The notes under the pieces: model-generated
Seen by the model: the letters and a program-made list of their open reading frames with translations, nothing else
What the model was told of the DNA's origin: nothing
The model's database searches: none
Program-made: the position numbers and the translations under genes
Origin: Hybos culiciformis
Taxonomy: Eukaryota > Arthropoda > Insecta > Diptera > Hybotidae
NCBI GenBank assembly: GCA_964007475.1
Contig: OZ023273.1
Span: 62,019,834-62,083,833, forward strand
Reading direction: 5' to 3'
Length of the DNA stretch: 64,000 bases
Shown: positions 37,150-58,800 of the stretch, one piece after another
Layout: each line of letters starts with the position of its first letter
Position numbering within the stretch: position 1 is the first letter of the stretch

Positions 37150-37750
37150 ATTTTCATCGATTTTTCATGCAAGTTTTCATGATTGTTGAAGATTTATTAC
37201 TAATCATATCGATGATTTTCCCGCTTTTCCGGGTTTTCCATCGAGTTTTCCAGAAAAGCAACTTTATGCAACTCATTTCGGTCTAAAACTTTGTCTCAGG
37301 TTGCAAAACGCTCAAACGCTTCCTTGATCGGAAAAACTCCGGAAAAGCGTTTTACATGAATTTTCCTCGATTTTTTCTGCAAGTTTTCACGATTGTCGGA
37401 GAGAAAGTAATGATGCCAGTTGATAATGAACTTGATCCTGCATAATTTAGAAAACTTTCTTAACGGAAAAATTTCCGGAAAAGTCGGAAATTTTTTCGGA
37501 AAAATCGGAAAACTGCTTTTTTCCTGAAACGGATTTATCACTAAAAAAATTTGTACCAAATTTTCAAATGATTTTTCCCGATTTTCCGGGTTTTCCATGG
37601 AAATTTCCGCTTCAAATTTTGATAGATTCAATTGTCACGCGACATGAACCTGTGTGCCAAATTTCAGCTCGCTGTGATGACGAAAAGTGGGTCTACGAGA
37701 GTGTCGAAAATAGTAAAGAAATATATAAACAAACAAATTCCTGTACAAGT
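37150..37750. repeat. Unclassified dispersed repeat with TTTTCCGG motifs
   Basis: Many copies of TTTTCCGGGTTTTCC and of its complement in a 600-bp stretch, followed by GTGTGCCAAATTTCAGCTCG, which resembles 3' ends of insect retroposons. There is no clear terminal repeat or coding region. Confidence 0.35.
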
Positions 37751-38670
37751 TAATAAGAATTGTGTCCTCAAAAATAAGCAAAAAATTTAAAAAAGATTTA
37801 AAATAACAACACAATATTGTAAATTATTATTAAACACAAAATATACATCAAAATGCATTTATTCAGTTAATTTCTGAAAGAATTCAAAAAGTGATTATAA
37901 TTATCGAAAATGCCTTAAATTTTTTTTTTACTAATTACGAACCCGTACATCGACCAGTAGTATTTAGTATTAATTCTAGTCCCAAGTTTTGTAATAAAAA
38001 AATAAATAGGTTTAAGAGATTGATGATATGATTTGCCTTCACATGCACATATAAGATTTTTATAATAAATTCTCCAGTTCATTACACAAAACTTAGGTCA
38101 ACTTAATAATACAAAAATAAACACAATTTACAAGTTGACTAACTTGCCCTTCAAATTTATAAAAAATTGGAAATGGACTAAATTTTTTTAAGGACCAATA
38201 AAGTTGCAACCAATGAAGACATTTCAAAATTATATATTTTTACTTTCCTCTGTATTCTATAATAATATAATAATATTGTTAATAAAGATTATTGAAAATA
38301 TCCAGTTCACAATGAAGAACCATTAACATTAACAAGTTAAGAAGAAATAGATTCATTCGATTGAAATATATGAAAGATCCAATTTTTTTTGTACGTACAT
38401 CGTACTTGTACATACCTACATACCTGTTGAAGTATAATAATGCAAATGAAGTATACATACCTATTCTTAAATAATATTTGTGAAATCAGAGAAAAACTAA
38501 ATGTTTTCGGTTTTTTTTGTTCATTACACTCTTAAGAAATTTTAATCAGCGCAAATTTTTTGTTTTCTCAAAAATGAACTATTTTTTACTCTACATTTAC
38601 ATAATATAATAAAATTTTGAGTATTATAAGTAATATCAGGTGAACATTAGTTTGTGTTAAGTAGAACGCC

Positions 38671-38770
38671 CAATTGTGTACATTTCATGTCCAATTGTGT
38701 ATATTTCCCAATTGTGTATATTTCTCAATTGTGTATATTTTCCAATTGTGTATATTTTATAGTGTATATT
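38671..38770. repeat. 17-bp tandem repeat CAATTGTGTATATTT
   Basis: Copies start at 38671, 38692, 38709, 38726 and 38743, with a partial one at 38761; spacing is 17 bp after the first. Confidence 0.9.
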
Positions 38771-41700
38771 TCATTTTTGACGTCATTATTTTAAAATTTA
38801 TTAAAAGCTTTTGACGCACAATGCTTTTTTACATAATAAAAGATGTAGATACCTAAATGATGTAATCATGAAATTAGTTTATTTGTGGGTCGAATTAAAT
38901 GTTAGAAGCATTGTGTTACTAAACAAACTTATTTTACCAATATTATTGCCATGTGTATCATAGGAGCATAATACATTTGTGTACATGTACATTGTACATA
39001 CAGCAAATTGTTGGCAAAACATAATTATTATTAATTTTATTGGGGAAAAAATATAAAAATAATTATTATTTCTACTAATTTTTGTTTTCAATTCACATAT
39101 TGAAATCGATAGAGGAAATTTTTTTTTTATTCTAAAAGTTCTCAATCAACGTAATTTAATAATATATAATTCACATTTGGGAAAAGGAATAAAAACAAGG
39201 AATTAACCAAAGAACCAAAGAACTGTGATCCATGTGCACATTTTAATATAAGTTTTTCTTGATACTTAAATCATTCTATAACTATTTATAAAAATAATCA
39301 TAAACATAAAGCAAAAGTTTACCTAATTGGTAACTTGTTAGTAAGTTTTTGCAAGTATTTTTAGTAAAAAAGATTTTTTTTAAAATAAAACAATAAAATT
39401 GTTCACTTTTTTAATTCGAAATAATGGCCACCTTAATTATATGTATTTAAATAAATTTTACTATTAACTCAAACTATTTCTATATTAATAAAATATATAT
39501 TTTTAATATTTCAATATAACTACAATCTTATCTTCAAAACAAAAGAATAAATAACAAATACTATAAAACAAAGTTTTTGGAATTAAATAGATATAAAGTT
39601 TAAATATTTTTTTCAGAAAAAAATAATGTCAATTCACTGTCATAAAAATAATAGTCATTCATTATCTTATTCACATGCCATTTATAACATTTTATAAATA
39701 ATTTATAAATAATGCCATCAACATCAACAACTAAACAAATTTGGTTTTTCCACAGAATCACTAAAATTTTATTTTATAAGAAAACGTATATCTACTTAAA
39801 TTCATAAGTGTTAAGTTACATGAAGGATTTTGCAAGTGATTAAATGTAAAACTTAATTAATCCAAATCTTTTCAAAAAATTATCAAAAACTTATTCAATT
39901 AGGTAACTTTTTACAAATATGATTTTTTTTATAAATTAATATCTAAAAAAAAAACCCAAAAAATATAATTATGGCAATTAATCTAAATCAATATTAATGT
40001 TAACAAATTTATAATTATAAGAATATTGAATTTTTATTTAAAATAATCTCACAGACAAAAATTTTATATTTTATACGCGCGAGTTCACAAAATTAATTGC
40101 AAGGTGCTCGCTCGCCTTCTCTGCTAAAACAAGATATATAAAATTTAGTTCTCAGTTTCTGTAATACTTTCAAAAAGACCGGATCGTTAATAATATTTTA
40201 AAATATTTAAGTGTATATAAAATTTATTTTATTTTAATTATTTATTATTAAAATATAATAATACACGTAGTTAAATAAGTAAATAAAATATGTACTATTA
40301 AAAAATAAAATAAATATATATTTTTAATTAAATTATTTTTTTTTCTGCAAAAATAAAACATAATTACATAGTTTCTACTTTTTATTCTTAATTTAAAATT
40401 GATGGATAATTAATTCAAAAAAATATTCAGCGTAACATTATCAAAAATAAAAAAAAAAACCAAAAATTTTAACATAATCATTGTTTGTCAATGTCGCTAA
40501 GTCCGTAAAAAAAAATAACAACAAAATATTTGTATACATTTTAATATTCTCGTAAAGTGGGTGTCATTTCATTCATGTGAAAATAAATTATTTTAATGAA
40601 AAATATATAAATAAAAAAAAAAGTAAGTTTCTAAGAGTTCTCAATGAGAGATTTACATTCAGTTTCTGCTAATAATAATAATGTTAATAAATAAATGAAG
40701 AAGTATTTTTTTCTGTTTCTTCTGCTTAATAATAATGTTAATTTAAAAGAACAAGTATTTTTTTTTATTTATTTTTAATTAATATTCTTTTCGATATTAA
40801 CTACTATTTGATTTTTATACATACAAAAAAAAATTTAATTGCACACGTATAAAATAGATAAATAAAAAACCAATAGAAATTTTTAGAAAAAAATTAAAAT
40901 TAAAACAAAATTAAATTATTCTTATCAACTAAAAAAGAGTAATTAGATTAATTGTAATTTCGATATAACATTATATTTGAAGAATATTTTAAAATTTATA
41001 GAGAGCTTTAAAATTTAATTGAGTGAAAAATTAAATTTTTTAAAAGTGCATTATTAGATTTCGATAAACATGATCGATTACTATTGCAATTAAAATTTAA
41101 TTATGTCGATTACATGGTTAAATACATGCAGTTTTTTGTTTTAACAAATAAGGTGTTAAGCTTTTGACTTATTTTGTTTTATATTTCAATAAGGCAATAA
41201 ATACAAATTTTAATATTATTACGTAAAACAAAAAAAATCGCTAAGATAAAATTCAATAAAATCTGTTCAATTAATAAAATTTAAATACGAAAAATTTATG
41301 AAAATTAAAAAGAAATTCCAGTGACAGGTGAATATGAATAGGATAAAAATAAAAAAAAATAGAAGGGAACCAAATTCTAAGAGGCAACATATTGAAAAAT
41401 CTTTCAATATTATAGTACATATTATTAACAGATAAATGCTGTATAACTTAAAAAAAAAGAAATGATTGAAGACACTTTGTTAATCATCAATTTTTGTTTT
41501 TAATTAATTTACATATTAGAAATATAGAATTAAATATACATTTGTATTATTAGGTATTTTAATTTTTTCACTTATTTGAAACTATACCGGCTTTTAAGTA
41601 TGTATGTATGTATATTATTATTTAACATTAATAGATATTTTATATAAAAAGAAATAGATATCGATTTATTTTAATTAATATATTTATAAAAAAAACACCA

Positions 41701-42508
41701 CCATTAATTTATGTTATAATACCTATTACGATTTTAAAAGTGTCCTGAATTCATTGCATACAATATCGCATAGCTTAAAAAATAGGATAAAGCTGATACT
41801 TTTAAAATAATTTTATTTTTTGTATACTATCTTTCTTATCTTCATTTAGTATTGATTAGTAATGATAATAAACGCGGCAATGGGCCAAATTGTTTTATTT
41901 GTATAATATTAAAAGTTGTATTTAAGTTTATTTTTTAATTGCAGCATGCAACTTTTATTTCTTTTTTCGGTATGTAATGGAATTTCAAAATTGAATATAC
42001 AAAGCCAGCAATTATTGAACACTAATTATTTGTACCTATGTGAAAATACAGGATACAGGCTTTGTCTACATTCTTAAAATTAGAATAGTATAAAATAATA
42101 GATCTGCTCTACGTCTATGTTTTATTAAAAATCACAAATTTAGTTTTTTTGATTTATGGTTTATTTTTCTTTATTATGTTGATTTTTTGCTTTTTCTACA
42201 TATTTATAGTGTTTTTTAATTATTATGGATAATGTCTGTGAATACAGAGAAGGAATAAGTTATTTAGCTTTATTTTAAAATAAGTAAAAAAAATTAGGGA
42301 AAAATATGTTCATTTAATAAACTATCCCATTTTAGTTATATACTTTTTTTACCAATACTTTACTTGCAGTAATAGTTTACTATTTTCACTTTGTATTGGG
42401 TAAGATTTAGTATAAACTTAATATGTAAATCAAATTAGGCGTTTTAAATGTTCTCATTAATAAATTCTGAATTACCTAGATCAAAAGCCCTTTAAAGATA
42501 ATGTAGGG

Positions 42509-43054
42509 CAGAGATTCCCAACCTGGGGTCCATGGACCCCTTGGGGGTACGTTAACCAATTCTGAGAGGTACGTGGAACTGTTCGTATTGAAAAAAATAT
42601 ATGTATATCCTTTTTACGGCTTGCACATAATTCCAAAATCTAATTTTCTTTCCAAAATTTTGTGAATTGTGTATAATTGTGTATATTTTAAATAAGTATA
42701 TTAAAACTCATAACGAAATGTTCAAAAAAAATGTTGATGGTATCATTCCTCCAACTTTTAATGTCGATAATTGGATTAGAAACGCCTTCACAATTTCATT
42801 AGACAAGATTGTTGACACTGATAATGATAACGCAAAAGATGAACTTGAGAAATAACATGAAAACTCGCAGTGATTTTGAAACAATGATGCTGGATCAATT
42901 TTGGTGCTAACAAAGCGAGGCGTATCTAATCACAACGTGCGTTAAAATTTTTTATTCCGTTTGTTATAATCTGTATGCACTCTTTTTTAGGGGTACGTAA
43001 GGATTCAAATCATTATCAAGGGGTACAAATATTTCAAAAGGTTGGGAACCATTG
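42509..43054 (+). mobile_element. hAT (Buster-like) element remnant, 546 bp, 8-bp target duplication
   Basis: Direct repeats ATGTAGGG flank it (42501-42508 and 43055-43062). Ends CAGAGATTCCCAACCT and AGGTTGGGAACCATTG are inverted repeats of the hAT kind. Inside, 42667-42855 reads VDNWIRNAFTISLDKI, then past a stop MLDQFW and an aligned remnant, matching the order WVRNPF ... FW in C-terminal regions of Buster-type hAT transposases. The internal sequence is a broken fragment only. Confidence 0.8.
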
Positions 43055-43251
43055 ATGTAGGGTAAGGTATCTGTAAGGTATAACGTATACATCGTATAAT
43101 ATTATTTGATGTACACAATAATTATTAATTGAGTTAGAAATTATTAATTTTATACAAAGTGAACTGTTAACTGATAATCTCATAAAATCTCAGAATCTAA
43201 TGAGATATTTATGAAGACACTAATTAAAGCTTGGAAATAAATACGGTGAAC

Positions 43252-43506
43252 TGACATAACCGCGAATGTCATAACCGCGAAAATTTTTTGTCATAACCGC
43301 GAAAATAGAATTTGTATGAGTTTCGCGGTTATAACAAAAATTTTTGTTATAACCGCGAAACGAATTTTTTTCAATTTTTTGTCATATTTTTTCACGGTTA
43401 TGACAAAAAAATTTAAAAGACATTTTTCGCAGTTATGACACTTTTATTTTTTATTTCGCGGTTATGACAAAAAAGTTTCGCGGTTATGACATTCGCGGTT
43501 ATGTCA
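43252..43506. mobile_element. MITE built from ten copies of TCATAACCGCGAA
   Basis: Inverted ends of about 55 bp, TGACATAACCGCGAATGTCA at 43252 and its complement ending 43506. The core ATAACCGCGA (with variants) occurs four times forward and six times reversed in 255 bp. No target duplication or coding sequence is evident. Confidence 0.8.
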
Positions 43507-45227
43507 TGTAGCCTTAATTAACGTGGAAAATAATAAAATGTTAAAATAATATTAAAATCTTCAAAAAATCTTATGTTTGTTTGGGTATGGCGGCTAACAT
43601 GAGCCAACTATTTTATTTCGACTTTGGGTTTTAATTTTAAATTAAACACTTCGTGTTATAATGTGTTAACATGTGTTAATAGACACTGCAAAAAAAACAA
43701 AAATGTACATAGATAAGTGTAATACTAATTTCTTTATAACAGCTGATTAGGAGGAATTCAAAATTTAATTGAAGGAAAATCATCTCCCACAATTGGCAGG
43801 CAAATTTTGTTTTAATTTAAAAAAGAATTTCTTAGTTACAAAAAATACTCTCTTAATTTAAATTTTTTTTTTTTTAATTTTAATTTTTAATTTTTAAGAT
43901 TAATTGAAATAATTTTGCAGTATTACTGATAATTACAATAATTTTCACACAATAAATTGCTTATTGGAACTGGAGTTTAAGAAATTTGAACTTCAGAAAA
44001 AATTTTCTATTGATAAAATAAAAATTTGTAGATAATAAAGTCTGAATACAATAACTGATGCTAAAGCTTAAATGTGTTGTTAAACTTTTTAATGTAAATA
44101 ATTAAAAAATTTAATTGATATTTATGATATTTATATGAAGTACATTTTTATATTTCTTTTCCAAACATAACAAAATTGAAAAATATAAATATCACAAATC
44201 ATATTATGTCAATTTCATTCACATCAATTTCAATAAATTAAAATTAAATATAACTTACATTGCATACACGTACATATTATTTAAAGTGAACGAAGTAAGC
44301 GATTTGCCGATTTCTGTGTTCACAGGGCGTATCAATTAACAGTCGAAGTCTATTTTTTTTAAGTTTTATTAATATAATTGATACAACACTAAAGCAGTAA
44401 AAATGTATTTAAAAAACAAATAAGATGTATCAAAAGTCCTACCAAATGAAAAAAAAATATTAAACTTAAGAAAATTTTAAGCATCTTCTCTAACTTAATT
44501 ATTTTTTATTGAAAATTTATCTATGTAATTATAACAAAATAAATTTTTAAAAATTTTTGAAAAGTTTCATATTTTATTTAGAATAACTTTAAGACGGTCA
44601 TGTGATGTGTGTGCATCCATAAGTTATTTTTTATCAATAATTATCTTTCTTATCTTGACTTTGGTGAAATTACTATGTGGCCACAGAATTTATATAAAAT
44701 ACATATTTTTAATTAAAACTAATCATTTTTAATGCTTAATAATTTCAAGAGAATTTTTTTTATGTTTTTCTCTTCATCGTTATTGCCGCACATTAATTGT
44801 TTTGCTTGTACACAATTGATAAAAATAAAAGCAAATAATTAATTTGCATAAGATATCATACTTTGATATCTTAGCAGTGTTAATAAAATGAAATAAAAAT
44901 AAATTCATAGACAATGATATTGAAATTGAAAACCGAATGATTTTCAAATAAAAAATAAGTATAAAAATTGTATAAAATATATGTTGGTAATATGTAAAAA
45001 CATAGTACTTTATGTATATATAAAATTTTTACTTATTAATTCAAAGTTATGATGAATAGACAATTTAAAACGTTTATGACCGTGTTACATTACAATTTTT
45101 GATTCGTATTATCATATTATGACTAAATAGTAAATATTTTATGATGAATCTATATGACTGTACAAAATATACAAAATAGCCATAAGCTTTAAGTTTAAAA
45201 GTTTTAAATAAATCTGAGCAAATATAT

Positions 45228-45931
45228 GTATACGAGCCCTGCATCATAAGACCTCGTACGGGTTTTTTTTTTTGAGTTTGTTCTACTTTTTTTCAGTTTT
45301 CTCCAGTTTTGTATTTTTTTCGTTTAAACCAACCTTTTTTAGGAGTTTTTGGTCTTTATAAAAAAAAAATTTTTTTAAGTTAAATTTTGAGAAAAAAATT
45401 ATTTTCGAAAAGTCTACTTTTTCAACTTTTTTTGTGGGCATCGCAGAAATTTTCGAAAGATGCATTTTGAAGGGCATTTGGGAGTAGTTAATTTTAGCTT
45501 TTTAGGTTTTGGCGATAAAATAAAGGAGAGAGCCAAAAAACTCCTTTGAAATTCCAAAAAACAGGCCAAAATTGCTATTTTTCGCGTTTTTGACCTGTTT
45601 TTTGGATTTTCAAAGGCGTTTTTTGACGCTCTCCTTTATTTTATCGACAAAACCCAAAAAGCTAAAATTAACTACTCCCAAATGCCCTTCAAAATGCATC
45701 TTTCGAAAATTTCTGCGATGCCCTTAAAAAAAGTTGAAAAAGTAGACTTTTGGAAAATAATTTTTTTCTCAAAATTTAACTTAAAAAATTTTTTTTTTTA
45801 TAAAGACCAAAAACTCCTAAAAAAGGTTGGTTTAAACGAAAAAAATACAAAACTGGAGAAAACTGAAAAAAAGTAGAACAAACTCAAAAAAAAAAACCCG
45901 TACGAGGTCTTATGATGCAGGGCTCGTATAC
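45228..45931. mobile_element. 704-bp near-perfect palindrome (foldback element)
   Basis: Arms of about 330 bp run from GTATACGAGCCCTGCATCAT (45228) and its exact complement ending at 45931, with few mismatches and a loop near 45565-45590. The near-identical frames on opposite strands (45477-45283 and 45682-45876) are two readings of the same arm, not genes. Confidence 0.9.
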
Positions 45932-48154
45932 TGTATTAAGTAAGAAGACGTTTTGTTCAAGATACATAATAGCGATGGACATTTTTTCAGTGCTTAAGTT
46001 CACGTCAAAAATTTATTAAAAAAGGGAAAAAAGGAAAGAAAGGAAAGAAAGTACATATATTTTAACTCGTTTGAAATGTGATTTTTTGAAAATTTTCATC
46101 AGCCATTGGCTCAGCCATTGGCTGGATCATTGTTGTCACTCCAAAAATTAAAAAAATACAAAAAAAAAACTAATTAATTAATTATTGAATGTTCAGACAA
46201 AAAGTTCTTAAACTTTGTTAATAAATTTCATAGAATTTTTTCCTGAATGTCGATATTGGATTGATTTTCACGCTTGGAAATTTTAAGCATAATTTTCATC
46301 GTTTAGTTTAAAAGTTATTTCCGCTTCCGGGAAAGAAAATAAAAAATAAATAATTTTTTTTATAATTTCAATTGATGCCATTGATAATAGAGGATCTTAA
46401 AGGTGTTAAAACAATCGATTTAGGCAAGTGAAAATGTGTAATAAACAAAAAATTTTGATTTAATTTTTAGGTAATTTGCTTGAATCGATACTTTTTTTTT
46501 TTGTCGTAGCGTAAACAATTTTTTTTTGTATATTATTGGATAATTCTAAATGCTAAACAAATTAATCGACGAATTTACTACACGGCGATTCGCCGTAGTA
46601 TTGAAAATGTTACGTGACGTCCGTTTTTTTTTTTATAAATGCTTTTATTCTTACATTACGTAATGTAAAAATATTACATAATGCAATATTTTTGGTCACT
46701 GAATACACACTATGAGCTCTTCAAACGTCGGGTATTAGTTTCAAATACAATTATATCTAAACTTATGTGTACATTGCATTGAAATTTATTTTATTTGATG
46801 TTGATATAAAAATAATCTAATCACTAGTTTATCTTACCTCTATTTGCAGAATCTCTCCATATCAACAATTTTATGTGCACATTTAATTATTATATTTAAG
46901 ATAAGATTTCCAAAAGAAAACAGAATAAAATCTAATAATGCGTGGCAATTTTATTTGTTTTTATCATCCGCAATAAAAATTTGCAGTAAAAAAGTATACA
47001 TTGTAGGATAAAATATTAAAGAATTATTCTTATACATGATTATTAAAAAATTAATCTCATTACATGCATATTTATATTCATTTAATTAGGTTCTTACATT
47101 AGCTAAATATTTTTTTGATGATCATTATATATTGTAAAAAATTCCGACTTGTGGGTTTTTATACATATTGATGTAAGTATAAACTTACAAAACCACATAT
47201 GTATCAAAAGAACTCGACACACCCTATCTAGAAAAACCCTACTCTATCGCTTTGTAACTAGCATTTGATACTCTATTCCCAGCACCCAAATTTTTCTTTG
47301 AATGCGATACTACACTACTGTTAGGGTTCTGGAGGGACATTGAAAATTTGAATAAAATGAGACCTTGTTAAAATTTTATTATTTTAATACTAAATTCATT
47401 AATAAAACAAATTTTACAGTTTGTTATAAGTACATATAATGCAATGTACATTTAACTTCTATATATAATATCAGTGGCACACGTTATTATATTATTTTTT
47501 TATGTACATAATTTTGATTATTTTTCATAATATTGCTGTTGATAACTTCAATTAGATAAGAATTTTTCTGATAACATTTTATGTTTTATTTTATTTAATG
47601 ATTATGCAGAATTAAAAAAAAAACTTTCATTGTGGATTTTCAGTTATAAGTATCTATGAGTATATAACAAACATATATAACTTTAATGTTTATAACAAAA
47701 TACGACCTTGTCGAAAGCAAATCAAAATGACGTTTTAAATTTTTATAAGGTTTTCTTTATTATATTCACCTCCTACGGCTACGACAGTTCGTAAAAGGTA
47801 TTTGATTGACTAATAAAGTTTATAATAAATTAAATTAAATTTTTGAACAATTCGCATTTTTCAAAATAAAAAAAAATAGTTTTTGGCTGAACTGGAAACC
47901 ATAATAGACTCTTACCGTTCGTCTAACTAAATTACATTATATTATACATTTTTGAGTATCTTTCTTGTTCATTAGGTTAAAAAAAATAGCTGAACTAGAG
48001 TACCTTTTATTGGATGTACCAATAATTTTTCAATTGAATTACGACATTCTTTTGTAATACTTAAGTTTATTCCATAATTTGATATCATATTTATTAGATT
48101 TTATTATTAGGACTCATAATTATTATTTTCCAATTTTTTTGTTTCAGATATTTG

Positions 48155-55798
<7,644 letters not shown>

Positions 55799-55837
55799 TT
55801 TTTTTTTTTTTTTTTTTTTTTTTTGTTATTTAATTAG

Positions 55838-55862
55838 AATAAAATACAATATATAAAATAAA
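55838..55862 (+). promoter_or_regulatory. Candidate polyadenylation signals of ABCC copy 1
   Basis: AATAAA at 55838-55843 and again at 55857-55862, 40 and 59 bases past the stop, after a 24-base T run. Confidence 0.5.
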
Positions 55863-58800
55863 TTTATTGTTATTTACATTTATATACACATTAATGTTGT
55901 GTATATATAAATTTTGTTTTAAATGAAACTTAGGTACAATTATTTATAATATTATTAGTGCAGATGCAGATGCCTTTGTATCTGCAATTGTTATTCTTTT
56001 GTAATAAATTTTTTTCTATCATTAAATAATTTATTTGCATTTATTATCTTAAAAGTTTTGCAACAATATTGCAGTTTTCTCGATTTTTATCCTGAAGCGT
56101 TGGCTGGGCAATTACAATATTACTAAATAGAATCAATATCTTTATTAGTAACTTAAAATTAAAATTAAAAACATCGAAAATAAACCACAATTTTCCATAT
56201 TCATATTTTTTTCTCTGCAAACATTTACTATTTACATTGGTATATTTTATAGATTTTGAATATAATAATATTTAAGGCCGGTTTCCACGATCCAAGTACA
56301 CTTTGTCCAAGTCGACTTGGACGCTCTTTTTGATCGTGTAAACAGGGTGTCAAAGTCAACTTGGACAAAGTAGCCACATCAGAATTGAGTTGGACACTGC
56401 TCTACTTAATTTGATCAAAGTTGTGTATTTGTAAAAAAAAAATAATAATAAAAAAAAATTTTTTTTATTCTGACAAATTTTTTTAATTATTTAAAATTTT
56501 AATTTAAAATAATAAAAAAATGAGTAAAAAATTAATTAATAAAAGAAAAATAAAGTGGACTGATCGGGAAAACGTCCAGTTCATGGAACTGTATAAAGCA
56601 AATTTTTTGTATTCATCAAAGTAACTTCAAAGTAAAAAGTTGGTTTAAAGTAACTTGGTCCAAGTGACTTGGATCAAAGAAAATTTGATGAAGAAAATAT
56701 TTTTTTTCTAATTTTTTATTATTATCATTTAAATACTTTACAGTCAGTACATTAGGCTGAGTCAGAATTAAAAAAAATAATGGATTTTCGTTCACTACTT
56801 ACTACTTATTTAAAACAGAAATATAAAAAGCAATTGTATCGAATAAGGATTAAAATAAATAAAGTAAATAATTATGTGTATCGCTATCAATTTTTATGGG
56901 AATGTATAGATATATTTTTTTTTAATAAAACATTAGAAATTAGTTGGCTTACTGGCATATTTAATTTCTATTTTTTACCACCAATCTATTTAAGAAAATC
57001 GCTGTAAAAAAAATTAACAGAAATCATAAATAAAGTATTCTTGCCGACCACAAAACGTATAACTTAATTCTTTTAATGATATTTGTAGAACATAATTGTT
57101 TACAATATATTTTAGCATTAAAAGAATTAAAATCTATTAAATAGTTCAGTAGTTACAAGAATTTTGGTGCCGGACGGACAGACGGATATTTAATGAAAAC
57201 AAGTTATTTTTAATTTTTTTCTTTACATCATTAAATACCATTCTTTCAGAACACAATAGTACATATATCGATTAAATCTAATAAATAAATATTTTTAATT
57301 AAATATTGCTGAAGATTATGTTATTTACATACTTTTTTGAACAAAAGATTTCCTATTTTATTTTGAAATTATCTCACAGGAATTAGTAATTTCTTTATTT
57401 GTTTCTTTTTTGTTGTGGTATTGATGGACGACGGACACAACGACAATCTCATCAAAAATAATTGTTATTATTTATATGTTGCTTTTTTCCCCCAAAAAAA
57501 TTAAATGAAAAACAATTAGTTTTTCAGATACACTGAAAGTATTAAGATCGTTTAAATAAACATTTAAGAACTAAAATAGTATTTTAATTATTATTTAATT
57601 CTTTATTAAATAAATAACAAGGATTTATATCTTAATAATATTGAATTAGACGAAAATTTAATTTGAAAAATTTGTTATTTGTTATTAAAAGGAGATATTG
57701 AGAATAAAATTAATTTTATTTGTGTGGTTTGTGATATTTTTTTTTTTTTAATTTTATTCATTTCAAAAAATTAGTAAGTAGAAAATTATTTGAGTTTAAT
57801 AACAATTTGCTTTTACTTTTTATCTTACTTATATTCTTTAAAAAAAAATTAATGAAATACTCAATACAACATATTAAGGAAGAAAATTCGTGTTCCTGCA
57901 AATTAAAAAAATATTATTGAACTAAATAATAGTTTTTGTTTCACACTTTTAATACTATAAAATCTAAATCGAGTAAAATACTGTCACTGTGTCATGTTTA
58001 AAATTTTAAATATATGTATAAGGTGCAAATACATAACTACAAAATATGTATTATAATATATGATATTTATTGAAAATAAATGTGACGATTGAATTTCACG
58101 TGCATCGCAGGTATATTACAAATATAATAAAAAATGTTAAAAAAAAAATTTCTGAGACTGATTTCATCATATATTTCGATCAAAATTAGACGAAATATTA
58201 TTTATTTTTTGCCAAAAAACAAAATATTTGATATTTAGCAAGGATTGGCTTCAAATTAATAAAAAAACAATGCACAGTTTAGAGCTGATTTAAAACTTAA
58301 CAATTCCACAAACTGAGAGGAAACTCTGCTTAAACTGAACCAACCTAACTCCATTTAATTGTTTAAAATAAATTTTGTGCGTAATATTTATGTTCCCGTA
58401 TTTCCCCTGTATACACACATTTAGGGATTGTTTATTATTGTTATTATTGAAATTTGAAGAAAAAAAACCTTTTTTCGAATCATTTGCAAAGCGTATAGCC
58501 CAAAAGAAAACATAGTTTCACATTTCATTTCAGTGATAATTTTGTTCTCTATTATCGAATGTAGTATTATTATTGAACTGGAGAAGAAGAATTAGAAAAA
58601 TAAATTTCCTATAAAAACAAGAATTTTTGGTTTTTAAGGGGAACATATTGTGTTAGATTATTATTATTTTTTTTATCAATAAATTTAAAATAGTATTAAT
58701 GCTATTTGGGTTTAAAAAAAATATGCTTGTTTAAAAAGAATCCCAGATGAGAACAATATATTCCTTTTTAGTAAAATATTTGAAAATTTTATATGTATTA

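Larger units (their letters stand above)
32605..48147. other. 15.5-kb intergenic region without supported genes
   Basis: Between the canoe 3' end and the first ABCC gene. Frames found here are short, AT-biased and lack recognisable domains. Supported content is limited to the listed repeats (36402-36840, 37150-37750, 38671-38770, 42509-43054, 43252-43506, 45228-45931) and small tandem duplications near 33431-33493 and 40656-40762. Promoters of the ABCC gene may lie at its right end, but no element can be singled out. Confidence 0.75.

Noticed and set aside
36329..37753. Several frames of 60-111 residues in the intergenic region
   Set aside because: They lie in GCTCC-rich and TTTTCCGG-rich repeats, overlap on both strands and show no family resemblance.
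38879..39145. 88-residue minus-strand frame
   Set aside because: No domain, low-complexity composition and isolated in gene-free DNA.
45283..45876. Two nearly identical 64-residue frames on opposite strands
   Set aside because: Both are readings of the two arms of the 704-bp palindrome; they have no recognisable domain.
56780..57007. 75-residue frame between the ABCC genes
   Set aside because: AT-driven composition, no domain, no splice or promoter support.
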